Below, one piece after another: positions 10,003-16,670 of a stretch of 42,447 nucleotides of DNA. The notes beneath the pieces were generated by a model. It saw only the letters and a list, made by a program, of their open reading frames with translations. It made no database searches and was not told where the DNA came from. Origin of the DNA: Leuconostoc fallax KCTC 3537 (GTDB lineage Bacteria; Bacillota; Bacilli; Lactobacillales; Lactobacillaceae); NCBI RefSeq assembly GCF_000165675.1, contig NZ_AEIZ01000021.1:1-42447 (forward strand), read 5' to 3'. Each line of letters begins with the position of its first letter. Positions within the stretch are counted from its first letter, which is position 1. Made by a program: the position numbers and the translations under genes.

Positions 10003-10989
10003 TTAGTAAGTGTCACCATTCAAAATCGAATTCTTCACTACAACATAGTCAACACGTTTCAAATCAGATAATTGACGACCACCCGCATATGAAATAGCAG
10101 ATTGTAAATCTTCTCGCATTTCTTTTAGTGTATGATCGATACTACCACGATAAGGGACTAATAATTTTTTACCCTCAACATGTGTATAAGCGTTCTTTTG
10201 AAATTGTGACGCTGAGCCAAAGTATACTTTATATTGTTGACCATCCTGATCCGTTATTTCTCCTGGTGTTTCATCATGCCCCGCAAATAGAGAACCAATC
10301 ATGCATAACGTTGCACCAAAACGAATCGACTTCGCAATATCGCCATTATAGCGGATGCCGCCATCAGCAATAATTGGCTTACTAGCTGCTTTACCGCATA
10401 ATCTCAGCGCTGCTAATTGCCAGCCGCCAGTCCCAAAGCCCGTCTTAAGCTTCGTAATACATACTTTCCCGGGGCCGACACCTACTTTCGTTGCATCGGC
10501 ACCAGCATTTTCAAGATCACGAACTGCCTCAGGTGTTGCCACATTACCTGCAATCACAAATGTCTCTGGTAGCTTTTCTTTGACATACTGGATCATCTCA
10601 ATAACTGCATCTGAATGCCCATGCGCCACATCAATCGTTGTATATTCCGGCATAATACCTTGAGTATGTAGTTGCTGTACAAATTCGTACTCTTCTGGCT
10701 TAATACCAATAGAAATAGATGCAAAAAGATGCTGATTATGCATTTTTTGAATAAAAGGCAATCTTTTTTCAGGTTCAAAGCGATGCATGATATAGAAATA
10801 GCCATGACTTGCTAAATGTTGTGCTAATGATTCATCAATAACCGTCTGCATATTAGCTGGTACCACTGGTATTTTAAACGTACGTGTGCCAAGTTTAACA
10901 GTTGTATCAGCTTGTGAACGTGAAGATAAAATTCCCTTATTGGGTACTAATTGAATGTCTTCATAATCAAATACTGGGGTATCATTCAT
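10003..10989 (-). CDS. guaC: GMP reductase
   Basis: This 328-residue TIM-barrel enzyme converts GMP to IMP with NADPH and interconnects purine pools. It shows DYEDIQLVP, the catalytic-cysteine loop [37 protein letters not shown] and the phosphate-binding [15 protein letters not shown]. It lacks the CBS domains of IMP dehydrogenase and matches the GuaC type 2 length. The ribosome binding site is weak. The gene lies 47 nt downstream of a BMP-type nucleoside-binding protein gene, so the pair may share purine control. Confidence 0.94.
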   Translation of the reverse strand: MNDTPVFDYEDIQLVPNKGILSSRSQADTTVKLGTRTFKIPVVPANMQTVIDESLAQHLASHGYFYIMHRFEPEKRLPFIQKMHNQHLFASISIGIKPEEYEFVQQLHTQGIMPEYTTIDVAHGHSDAVIEMIQYVKEKLPETFVIAGNVATPEAVRDLENAGADATKVGVGPGKVCITKLKTGFGTGGWQLAALRLCGKAASKPIIADGGIRYNGDIAKSIRFGATLCMIGSLFAGHDETPGEITDQDGQQYKVYFGSASQFQKNAYTHVEGKKLLVPYRGSIDHTLKEMREDLQSAISYAGGRQLSDLKRVDYVVVKNSILNGDTY

Positions 10990-11036
10990 AGGCTATTTAC
11001 GCTTTCCATATTAAATCATGTGCTTTATAACGTTAT

Positions 11037-12095
11037 TTAGGGATGGACAGGTACTGTAATTTTACCGTCTTCAATTTTTTGTTGTGCTTTTTGAACAGCT
11101 TCCCAAGTTTCGTTAGAAGCAGAGTTCTTAACTAAACCAACACCCTTTTCTTTAAGGCCATAAGTGATAACCTTATTACCTGGGAATTTATTATCAGCTG
11201 ACTTTTTGGCGATATCTTCGACAGCTGAATCAACACGCTTAACTGCTGAAACAAGTGTGAAATTAGCTGATTTACCATTTTTATCTTTATATTGACCATC
11301 TGTGTATTGATCACGATCAACACCAATCACCCAAACTTTTTTATCAGAACTGCTATCCAACTTCTGATTATCTGCTTTTGCTTCAGCAAATACGCCATTT
11401 CCAGCACCACCAGCAGCTTGGAAAATGACATCTGCACCCTTAGAAATCATTGTTGCAGCAATCGTCTTCCCCTGCGCAGCATCTGTAAATGAATTCGTGT
11501 ATTGATTCAAAATTTTGATATCAGGATTAACAGACTTAGCGCCCGCAGCAAATCCAGCATCAAATGTGTCAATCACATCTCCATGAATACCACCCACGAA
11601 GCCAACTGTATTACTCTTGGTTGTTTTAGCAGCTGCGACACCTGCTAAATATGAAGATTGTTCTGAATGGAAAGTTAGTGAAGCGACATTCTTTTGTTTC
11701 ACAACATCATCAATAATAGCAAAATTAGTTTTGGGGTTATTCTTAGCTACTTCTTTTAAAGCTGGTGAAGCTGCAAAACCAACACCGTAAATTAATTTAT
11801 AACCACCTTTAACCGCTGTTTGGAAATTAGTCTTGATATCAGAAGCAGTGTTACTTTGGAAATAATTATAGCCATTCTTACCTTGCTTTAGATCGGCAGA
11901 CTTACCATAAGCCTTTAAACCTTCCCAGGCAGATTGGTTAAATGAGTGGTCATCAACACCACCGCCGTCTGTTACTAAAGCGACAGTATGTGCTGATGCC
12001 TTACTATTTGACTGTCCTGCTGTCGCTGCATAAATACCAGCACCAACAACGACCACAATCCCTAAACCAATACCAATTTTCCCTGAACGTTTCAT
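11037..12095 (-). CDS. BMP family nucleoside-binding protein, no lipobox cysteine
   Basis: This 352-residue protein belongs to the BMP/Med periplasmic-binding family (VALVTDGGGVDDHSFNQSAWEG, VGFVGGIHGDVIDTFDAGF, WVIGVDRDQY), whose members bind nucleosides or purines for an ABC importer. I chose the ATG at 12095 because it follows GGAGGAACAC; nine upstream codons lack a site. The N-terminus MKRSGKIGIGLGIVVVVGAG is a signal or anchor helix. Unlike most family members it has no lipobox cysteine near AATAGQSNSKAS, so it may be released by signal peptidase I or stay anchored by its helix. No permease or ATPase genes are next to it. guaC lies downstream and a PurBox-like repeat upstream. Confidence 0.85.
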   Translation of the reverse strand: MKRSGKIGIGLGIVVVVGAGIYAATAGQSNSKASAHTVALVTDGGGVDDHSFNQSAWEGLKAYGKSADLKQGKNGYNYFQSNTASDIKTNFQTAVKGGYKLIYGVGFAASPALKEVAKNNPKTNFAIIDDVVKQKNVASLTFHSEQSSYLAGVAAAKTTKSNTVGFVGGIHGDVIDTFDAGFAAGAKSVNPDIKILNQYTNSFTDAAQGKTIAATMISKGADVIFQAAGGAGNGVFAEAKADNQKLDSSSDKKVWVIGVDRDQYTDGQYKDKNGKSANFTLVSAVKRVDSAVEDIAKKSADNKFPGNKVITYGLKEKGVGLVKNSASNETWEAVQKAQQKIEDGKITVPVHP

Positions 12096-12221
12096 GTGTT
12101 CCTCCAAAAATAATTTATTCACACATTTATTATCCGTTATTTAATATTAATTTTCATTTTATTTTAGTTAAAAATACGTGTTTAAAATTAAAAAATACAT
12201 CCAATTCGCTATTATTTATCC

Positions 12222-12257
12222 AAAACACGAACAACGCGCACAAAACGTTCGTGTTTT
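12222..12257. promoter_or_regulatory. PurBox-like inverted repeat
   Basis: Perfect 11-bp inverted repeat AAAACACGAAC (12222-12232) / GTTCGTGTTTT (12247-12257). The CGAA and TTCG cores are separated by exactly 16 nt. Paired CGAA boxes with 16-17 nt spacing are the known architecture of PurR operators in Bacillus. The site lies between the BMP nucleoside-binding gene (minus strand, ATG 127 nt away) and the plus-strand glycosyltransferase, and overlaps the region just upstream of the latter's -10 box. Control of BMP-guaC by PurR is an inference. Confidence 0.55.
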
Positions 12258-12258
12258 A

Positions 12259-12264
12259 TATAAT
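12259..12264 (+). promoter_or_regulatory. -10 box directly before the glycosyltransferase (leaderless mRNA)
   Basis: TATAAT ends 6 nt before the ATG at 12271, with no Shine-Dalgarno sequence between. Transcription would begin at about the ATG. No clear -35 hexamer is seen; the right arm of the PurBox-like repeat occupies the spacer. Confidence 0.5.
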
Positions 12265-12270
12265 AGACCT

Positions 12271-13275
12271 ATGACAAATTACGTAACCCATACAATCGAA
12301 CCTTGGATGCCACTCGGCGCTCTAAAAGCTAAACAAGATATTATTGATATTGCTTTAACTCAGCATTGGCAAGTACTCCCCTTGGCACGTTACAATGATA
12401 GCCGTGACACTATTAGTCAGCGACAAAATAATATCAACTTGTGGTGTGATGCTCTGCGGGAGAATGATACTGTTGTGCACCAATTCCCCACTTATATGAG
12501 TGCCGCATTTGAACAACAATTCATTGCTACTTTGAACCAGCGTCGTGTTCACAGCGTCATTTTAATTCATGATATTGAGCCGTTACGTTTAACAAAGCAA
12601 CAGCCCTGGGAGTTTGATTTATTGAACGCTTATGATTTAGTTGTTGTGCACTCACAAGCTATGGCTGATATTTTAGCTCACAATGGCGTTATGAGTGATA
12701 TGATCATTCATGCTTTCTTCGATTACTTAGCACCTACGCCGTCAATTGCTAACTACAGTCATCAAATTAATTTTGCTGGCACTTTTCAAAAATCACCGTG
12801 GCTCCAGACTTATAATGGTCAATTGCCCATTACCTTATTTGGTGCTAAACCGCGTAAATGGCAACATATCGACTGGCCAGAACATGTTCATTTCCAAGGC
12901 AATCTCGACCCCATCGCTATTGTAGCCGCCTTTCAATCTGGCTTTGGTTTACTCTGGGACAGTGACTTTGAGGGTAAAACTTATCAAACTTATACGCGAT
13001 ATAATGCACCACATAAGGCAAGCCTGTATTTACGTGCTGGTCTACCCTTAATTGCTTGGTCTCAAAGCGCTATTGGCCAAATTATCCAAAAACATCATTT
13101 GGGTATAACGATTGATAATCTATCACAATTAGATCAAGTGGCTACTATCTCTAAAGATGACTATTACGGCTTTCAAAAGCACCTGAGCCCCTTTCAATTA
13201 CGGCTTCAAAATGGTGACTATACGAAAAGTACACTTCAAAAAATAAATGCTGCTTTTTCTATTGACGAACTATAA
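12271..13275 (+). CDS. Glycosyltransferase, Gtf3 / galactofuranosyltransferase-like
   Basis: This 334-residue protein from ATG 12271 (MTNYVTHTIEPWMPLGALKA) has a GT-B layout: an N-terminal half with SVILIHDIEPLR and YDLVVVHSQAMADIL, and a C-terminal half with INFAGTFQKSPWL, GFGLLWDSDFEG and YNAPHKASLYLRAGLPLIAW. These features match the LAB family annotated as beta-1,6-galactofuranosyltransferase, related to Gtf3/Nss, which extends O-glycans on serine-rich adhesins. The codons upstream of 12271 lie inside the divergent promoter region, so I reject the longer start. The acceptor is unknown; a role in glycosylating the adhesin at the far end of the window is possible but unproven. A tRNA-Glu promoter is embedded in its last codons. 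Confidence 0.7.
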   Translation: MTNYVTHTIEPWMPLGALKAKQDIIDIALTQHWQVLPLARYNDSRDTISQRQNNINLWCDALRENDTVVHQFPTYMSAAFEQQFIATLNQRRVHSVILIHDIEPLRLTKQQPWEFDLLNAYDLVVVHSQAMADILAHNGVMSDMIIHAFFDYLAPTPSIANYSHQINFAGTFQKSPWLQTYNGQLPITLFGAKPRKWQHIDWPEHVHFQGNLDPIAIVAAFQSGFGLLWDSDFEGKTYQTYTRYNAPHKASLYLRAGLPLIAWSQSAIGQIIQKHHLGITIDNLSQLDQVATISKDDYYGFQKHLSPFQLRLQNGDYTKSTLQKINAAFSIDEL

Positions 13276-13290
13276 ATTAGTCTGTATAAT
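13262..13290 (+). promoter_or_regulatory. Promoter of tRNA-Glu
   Basis: TTGACG (13262-13267), 17-bp spacer, TATAAT (13285-13290), 14 bp before the tRNA. The -35 box lies within the last codons of the upstream glycosyltransferase gene. Confidence 0.85.
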
Positions 13291-13303
13291 TTATTCTTGT
13301 TGT

Positions 13304-13375
13304 GGCCCCATGGTCAAGTGGTTAAGACGTCGCGTTCTCAGCGCGGAATCGAGGGTTCGACTCCCTCTGGGGCTA
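13304..13375 (+). tRNA. tRNA-Glu (anticodon CTC)
   Basis: Cloverleaf visible by eye: acceptor GGCCCCA / TGGGGCT, D-arm with GGTCAAGTGGTTAAGAC, anticodon loop TTCTCAG closed by a G-C-rich stem (anticodon CTC, reads GAG), T-arm GAGGG-TTCGACT-CCCTC and discriminator A. The 3' CCA is not encoded. The last 6 bases begin the 60-bp att repeat of the prophage remnant. Confidence 0.93.
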
Positions 13376-13429
13376 TACTTGCGATGAATCAATTAGTATT
13401 GGTTTATCGCTTTTTGTTTGGTTAAATCC
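13370..13429 (+). repeat. 60-bp direct repeat, attachment site next to tRNA-Glu
   Basis: Sixty bases from the last GGGCTA of the tRNA through its terminator to AAATCC are repeated without mismatch at 16671-16730. This is the expected product of site-specific integration at a tRNA 3' end. Confidence 0.9.
13381..13418 (+). terminator. Terminator of tRNA-Glu, inside the att repeat
   Basis: A 13-bp stem (GCGATGAATCAAT / ATTGGTTTATCGC, with two G-T wobbles) and a 4-nt loop, followed by TTTTTGTTT. An identical copy is at 16682-16711 in the second att repeat. Confidence 0.88.
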
Positions 13430-13510
13430 CAATATATTAACGTTTAAAGCGTGTTTTTAGTTTATTCAATTTTATGTGTTGTTTATTTTGTATATGCTAA
13501 ACAAACTTTA

Positions 13511-13651
13511 TGCTAAAATGAAGACATAGAAAAAGCCATGCGCTAGAGACACATGACCTTTTAGAATTTCAAACCCGTGTTAGCGATGGCAGTTGGATAA
13601 TTGTACAGATATTCTTAGACCCCTAGAACAGGCCAAAGTTAAGGGGTTTTT
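13511..13651 (+). ncRNA. Candidate small RNA A (promoter, body and terminator)
   Basis: Extended -10 TGC-TAAAAT (13511-13519) is followed by a GAAGACATAGAAAAAG start region and ends in an ACCCCT / AGGGGT hairpin with TTTTT (13619-13651); the transcript would be about 125 nt. Its first 25 bases are identical to those of a second locus at 14480-14504, and both have a similar terminator loop containing AAAGTTA. The layout resembles antitoxin RNAs of par/Fst-type type I systems. No micropeptide partner is seen opposite it; the mazF stop is 45 nt beyond its end. This stretch holds no coding gene. Confidence 0.5.
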
Positions 13652-13695
13652 ATTTGGCTATTTTTTATCTCTTTAACTAGCTTAATAGCGTATAC

Positions 13696-14034
13696 TCACG
13701 CACCTATATCAAAGAACAACTTATAGGTATTAATAATACTCATAAGTTCACTTTGTGAGACCCTATCTACTATTCTATAACCTCTGTTTACTATATCTAA
13801 AGCTCTAGTCTGGTCTAGCAATACTTTACCAGTGGTTTCACTAGGTGTCTCTAGAGGGTAATACAGGGGAAAGTCTCTGTTAGTAGTACTAATAGGGGCT
13901 ACAATAAATAACCCTGATATGTCTGATACTTGTATACTACTGAGTATTACAACAGGCCTACGGCTCTGTTGCTCATGTCCTTTAGTTGGGTTTAAGTCTA
14001 CCAAGGCAATATCGCCTTGTTTTAATATTACCAT
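13696..14034 (-). CDS. mazF: MazF/PemK-type mRNA interferase toxin
   Basis: This 112-residue protein has the MazF/PemK beta-barrel signature: GDIALVDLNPTKGHEQQ, RRPVVILSS (catalytic Arg region), FIVAPISTTNRDFP (catalytic Thr/Ser region) and KVLLDQTRALD. Such toxins cleave mRNA at short sequence motifs and stop growth. It is intact. Its ATG overlaps the stop of the upstream antitoxin gene by one base (TAATG), so expression is translationally coupled. The antitoxin contains an in-frame stop, so how the toxin is held inactive is unclear. It lies inside the prophage remnant. Confidence 0.9.
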   Translation of the reverse strand: MVILKQGDIALVDLNPTKGHEQQSRRPVVILSSIQVSDISGLFIVAPISTTNRDFPLYYPLETPSETTGKVLLDQTRALDIVNRGYRIVDRVSQSELMSIINTYKLFFDIGA

Positions 14035-14294
14035 TATAATTCTTTACCTTGGCTCTCTCCCCAATCAAGTTCACCAGTTCTGACACCATCATCTTTATAG
14101 TTGGCCAAAAGCTCTGATAAAGTCTTAGGTTGGCTGTTAACAGGAGTCAGAATAATACTCTCCCCATCAACAATAATGTCAAACTATTGGTTATCTAAAA
14201 CATTAGCTTTACCTAGCACTTCTTTAGGTATTCTAGTCGCCTTCGAATTGCCCCAAGATGCTAATTTTGTACTTGCTACAGGTGCTGCTTGCAT
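14034..14294 (-). pseudogene. mazE: MazE/AbrB-type antitoxin with in-frame amber codon
   Basis: An 86-codon frame starts at ATG 14294 after AAAGGGGC. It encodes a SpoVT/AbrB DNA-binding domain (SWGNSKATRIPKEVLGKANV) and a C-terminal toxin-binding tail (SQPKTLSELLANYKDDGV, GELDWGES). A TAG at 14184-14186 interrupts it after VLDNQ, and the same frame continues coherently with FDIIVDGESIILTP, so it is a substitution rather than a frameshift; GAG to TAG is likely. Translation stops after about 36 residues, separating the DNA-binding half from the toxin-neutralising half. A TGTATACA palindrome at 14324-14331 upstream may be the operator. Confidence 0.85.
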
Positions 14295-14479
14295 AAGATT
14301 GCCCCTTTCTATGTATCTACTTATGTATACACACATTTCACCATATATCAGATACTACACACAACAATATTCATGTATTGACAATTCCGTATATATCAAC
14401 TTGAATTGGACTATAAAGCCAACAAAAGGAGCAAAAAGGGTTAAAAAGGAGCAAAATGTGGTTCTCAAAGGCCTTAATG

Positions 14480-14613
14480 TGCTAAAATGAAGACATAGAA
14501 AAAGGACACGTACTATCAATACGCATCCTGAAGCCAAACCATTATGATGGTGACGGTGCAATAGCCTAATAATAATCAGCCACTACAACCCGCAAAAGTT
14601 AGAGTGGCTTTTT
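14480..14613 (+). ncRNA. Candidate small RNA B, type I antitoxin-like
   Basis: Extended -10 TGC-TAAAAT (14480-14488) is followed by GAAGACATAGAAAAAGG and a small hairpin (GGACACGTA / TACGCATCC). It ends in a terminator AGCCACT / AGTGGCTTTTTA (14578-14613), predicting a transcript of about 119 nt. It converges on a hydrophobic micropeptide frame on the minus strand whose stop (14618) is 5 nt past the terminator. Convergent overlap of a short RNA and a hydrophobic toxin mRNA is the layout of par/Fst-type systems. The 25-nt 5' identity with RNA A suggests duplication. Confidence 0.55.
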
Positions 14614-14617
14614 ATTA

Positions 14618-14734
14618 TCACTTTTTTAGGTGCTTGGCTTTATACGTATCAAATGCGTACTTGTCCAAGAGCCTTTGACCAGCGTGAGTAAGTATACCTA
14701 CCACAACCGTTATCAAAGCTGATAATAATATCAT
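14618..14734 (-). CDS. Hydrophobic micropeptide, holin- or Fst-toxin-like
   Basis: The 38-codon frame starts MILLSALITVVVGILTHAGQ and ends LLDKYAFDTYKAKHLKK: one membrane helix followed by a charged tail, as in type I toxins and small phage holin-like peptides. AGAGG lies 12 nt before its ATG and 9 nt before an in-frame TTG. A better ribosome site, GGAGGTTTCCTATGG, opens a different frame at 14765 (MENLTEVWSV) that overlaps it completely. Deleting one T of the TTT near 14743 would fuse the two into one 48-residue protein, so a sequence error is possible. A TGT-TATACT promoter element lies upstream, near 14820. Confidence 0.5.
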   Translation of the reverse strand: MILLSALITVVVGILTHAGQRLLDKYAFDTYKAKHLKK

Positions 14735-14896
14735 CAACTGACCAAACCTCTGTTAGATTTTCCATAGGAAACCTCCAGTATCTTGTCTGGTCACCACCCT
14801 AACTTATTGGCATACAATCAGTATAACATCAAGTTAACAGTAGCAGTGAATTTTGACAATAACTTTGTATAGCAAACTCGTGCCTAATCTAGAGCA

Positions 14897-14935
14897 CAAA
14901 AAAGACCCTACCCCGGTTAAAGGATAAGGTCTTTT
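14897..14935 (-). terminator. Terminator downstream of the endolysin
   Basis: Minus-strand hairpin AAAAGACC / GGTCTTTTTT with an additional paired inner region, 65 nt after the endolysin stop. The 60 bases between also contain a near-perfect repeat GGTTAACTA / TAGTTAACC. Confidence 0.75.
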
Positions 14936-15001
14936 AATTTACGGTTAACTAATAGTGTGCACCAAACCAATTAGGACAGAAGTGATAGTTAACCGCAATT
15001 A

Positions 15002-15919
15002 TCACTTGTCTGCTACAGCATACTTTGATTGAATAGACACCGGCTCACCAGCTAATTCAATAACCATAATTGAACCATAATGATGCAATACCTTGTAGTG
15101 ACCGTTCATGCGGAAGTATTCACGCTGTGGGCTACCAATCTGTGCATATTGATTAGACAACTTCTTACCATGCTTATCAGTCATTGTAATAGCTGATAGT
15201 GGAATGTAGTTGTTGTAATCTGTTACAGGAATACTCAAGCCCTCATTAATAGCGTCCCACTTACCATTCCAGTAATCGTAGTATGAAACTTCAAACGTAC
15301 GGTTAAAGTGAACGGTCTTAGCCTTTTGCACTGCTTGTGTTGGCTTAGTTGGTGTCTTAGGCCCTACATAACGATATACGTAGTTATAAGGGTAACCATC
15401 TAGACTAGCAAAGTAGTTATAGTCTAAGTCTTGAACAGCTGTTCCTACTTGACCACCTGTATAGTAGCAAGTACTAATAAAGATAGCATTAGGATCACTC
15501 TTTGAGATAACACCAATATGACCAAAGGCACCTGCGGATTGACCCTGCTGACCCCATACAACAATATCGCCCTTCTTAGCATTCCAGCCAGCATTTTCAG
15601 CAACTAATTGATAGTTGTTAGCCAGTAGATAGTCGTGAATGGTTTCAGTGCTGTATAGAGCATTGTAAGGTGTGCCACCAGCTTCATAAATAGCCTGTGT
15701 CATACTACCAGAACAGTCAGCAGTACCATCAGCACCGTTACGTGAGCCATACATGCTATAGGTTAAATTACCCTTGCGTGAGTCAAACCACTGCAGTACA
15801 CGTTGTTGGTCAACTGTGCCATTGTGTTGCGTTGCTGCACTTGCATGTGTTACCCCAAAAGTAAAAATGGCAACCACAGAGGCTACCATCAAGAATAAAT
15901 ATTTAATTGTTTTCGTCAT
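15002..15919 (-). CDS. Phage endolysin with Sec signal peptide
   Basis: This 305-residue protein begins with a signal peptide (MTKTIKYLFLMVASVVAIF, cleavage near THASA-A). An Amidase_5/NlpC-P60-like cysteine hydrolase domain follows, with TADCSGSMTQAIYEAGG (catalytic Cys) and GAFGHIGVIS (catalytic His), and then a linker rich in PTKP. The C-terminal 110 residues are beta-rich with many aromatics, a probable wall-binding domain. It would cut peptidoglycan peptides. A Sec-dependent endolysin, as in Oenococcus phage fOg44, can leave the cell without a large-pore holin. Its start overlaps the holin stop by 4 nt. Confidence 0.87.
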   Translation of the reverse strand: MTKTIKYLFLMVASVVAIFTFGVTHASAATQHNGTVDQQRVLQWFDSRKGNLTYSMYGSRNGADGTADCSGSMTQAIYEAGGTPYNALYSTETIHDYLLANNYQLVAENAGWNAKKGDIVVWGQQGQSAGAFGHIGVISKSDPNAIFISTCYYTGGQVGTAVQDLDYNYFASLDGYPYNYVYRYVGPKTPTKPTQAVQKAKTVHFNRTFEVSYYDYWNGKWDAINEGLSIPVTDYNNYIPLSAITMTDKHGKKLSNQYAQIGSPQREYFRMNGHYKVLHHYGSIMVIELAGEPVSIQSKYAVADK

Positions 15920-16248
15920 TTAGTCACCTCACTGTCTAACTTCTTGAGTTCCAGTAATGCAAGTTCTATTTTTGAAGATACTTGTTCTGCAGTAAATAAT
16001 TTTTCAATATGAAGGGCAGATAAAGCCTTGTTAATAAAATCTGTCGCTACTTGCTTCTGTTCAGCTCCTGACTTGCTTCCTGCTACCTGTTCAGCATATT
16101 GAACTCCTTGCAAGAAAATATCGCCTGCATTTTGCAAGGAAACATTCTTAACATGTGAGCGTCCATACTTCCAGGCAATAGATGTAAGAGTACTAAATGC
16201 CCCTAGTGATGCTAGCCATAGGATGATATTAATTGTTGTGTTCATCAT
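15916..16248 (-). CDS. Phage holin, LLH family
   Basis: This 110-residue protein has one N-terminal membrane helix (INIILWLASLGAFSTLTSIAW) and a helical, charged C-terminus (VQYAEQVAGSKSGAEQKQVATD). This is the pattern of the phage LLH holin family, common in Lactobacillales phages. It permits or times endolysin action at the membrane. Its ATGATG start follows GAGGAG and overlaps the end of the XhlA-like gene; its stop overlaps the endolysin start. Confidence 0.82.
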   Translation of the reverse strand: MMNTTINIILWLASLGAFSTLTSIAWKYGRSHVKNVSLQNAGDIFLQGVQYAEQVAGSKSGAEQKQVATDFINKALSALHIEKLFTAEQVSSKIELALLELKKLDSEVTK

Positions 16249-16502
16249 GCTCCTCTCGATATTCCAACACTTTTAAACGTGTGTTATGATCATTAACTTC
16301 CTTTTGAAGTGCCTCGATTTTATCAAGACTTTGATTAAGCATTTTGGTCTGTGAGGCTACGTTATTGGACAATCCATTAACGGCATTCTTCAATGGTTCA
16401 ATAGCATCTGAAAAAGAAGCTTTAAATAAAAATTGGAAGAGGGCATAAAATACACCACAAACACTTCCAATTTCAACTATTTAGGATAAGGATATGTTCC
16501 AT
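16229..16502 (-). CDS. XhlA-like phage membrane protein (frameshift near its start)
   Basis: ATG 16502, after GAGGAGGGATAGTAA, begins MEHILIL. Removing one A of the AAA that follows continues IVEIGSVCGVFYALFQFLFK and a coiled coil (LNQSLDKIEALQKEVNDHNT), ending at 16229, for about 90 residues. One membrane segment plus a coiled coil resembles XhlA/haemolysin-type proteins placed next to holins in phage lysis modules, though here the helix is N-terminal. As written, the frame stops after nine codons. The rest could be a true defect, but a homopolymer error fits the pattern of the window. Confidence 0.6.
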
Positions 16503-16505
16503 TTA

Positions 16506-16595
16506 CTATCCCTCCTCATTACCTAATTCATTGAATGCCTTAATCTGTTCTTGAAGTAACTTTACTTGTTCCTGTAATGCTACTAACTGTGTCAT
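16506..16595 (-). CDS. 29-residue phage peptide
   Basis: A small frame starting MTQLVALQEQVKLLQEQIKA has a regular leucine heptad pattern and ends EEG, 3 nt before the XhlA-like start. GGTGAT precedes the ATG. Short coiled-coil peptides at this place in LAB phages, between tail genes and holin, are common. No function is known. A second frame, MAKSTTADLSGDTND, overlaps its 5' end and is less protein-like. Confidence 0.5.
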   Translation of the reverse strand: MTQLVALQEQVKLLQEQIKAFNELGNEEG

Positions 16596-16670
16596 TAGTA
16601 TCACCACTTAAGTCAGCTGTAGTAGATTTGGCCATGATACACATTAAATTCGTTATGTCCTGTTCCCTAA

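Noticed and set aside
12222-12257. Inverted repeat as an intrinsic terminator
   Set aside because: No gene on either strand ends here; both neighbours start away from it, and no real T run follows.
12178-12270. 31-codon N-terminal extension of the glycosyltransferase
   Set aside because: It crosses the PurBox-like repeat and the -10 box, has no ribosome binding site and has unusual composition; the homologous part begins at MTNYVTHTIEP.
14101-14490. Plus-strand frame of 129 codons
   Set aside because: It is the antisense of mazE and its promoter region, with no ribosome site and no recognisable domain.
16577-16637. Frame MAKSTTADLSGDTND overlapping the 29-residue phage peptide
   Set aside because: It is short and without a supporting ribosome site; the overlapping MTQLVALQEQ frame has regular heptads and lies directly before the XhlA-like gene.
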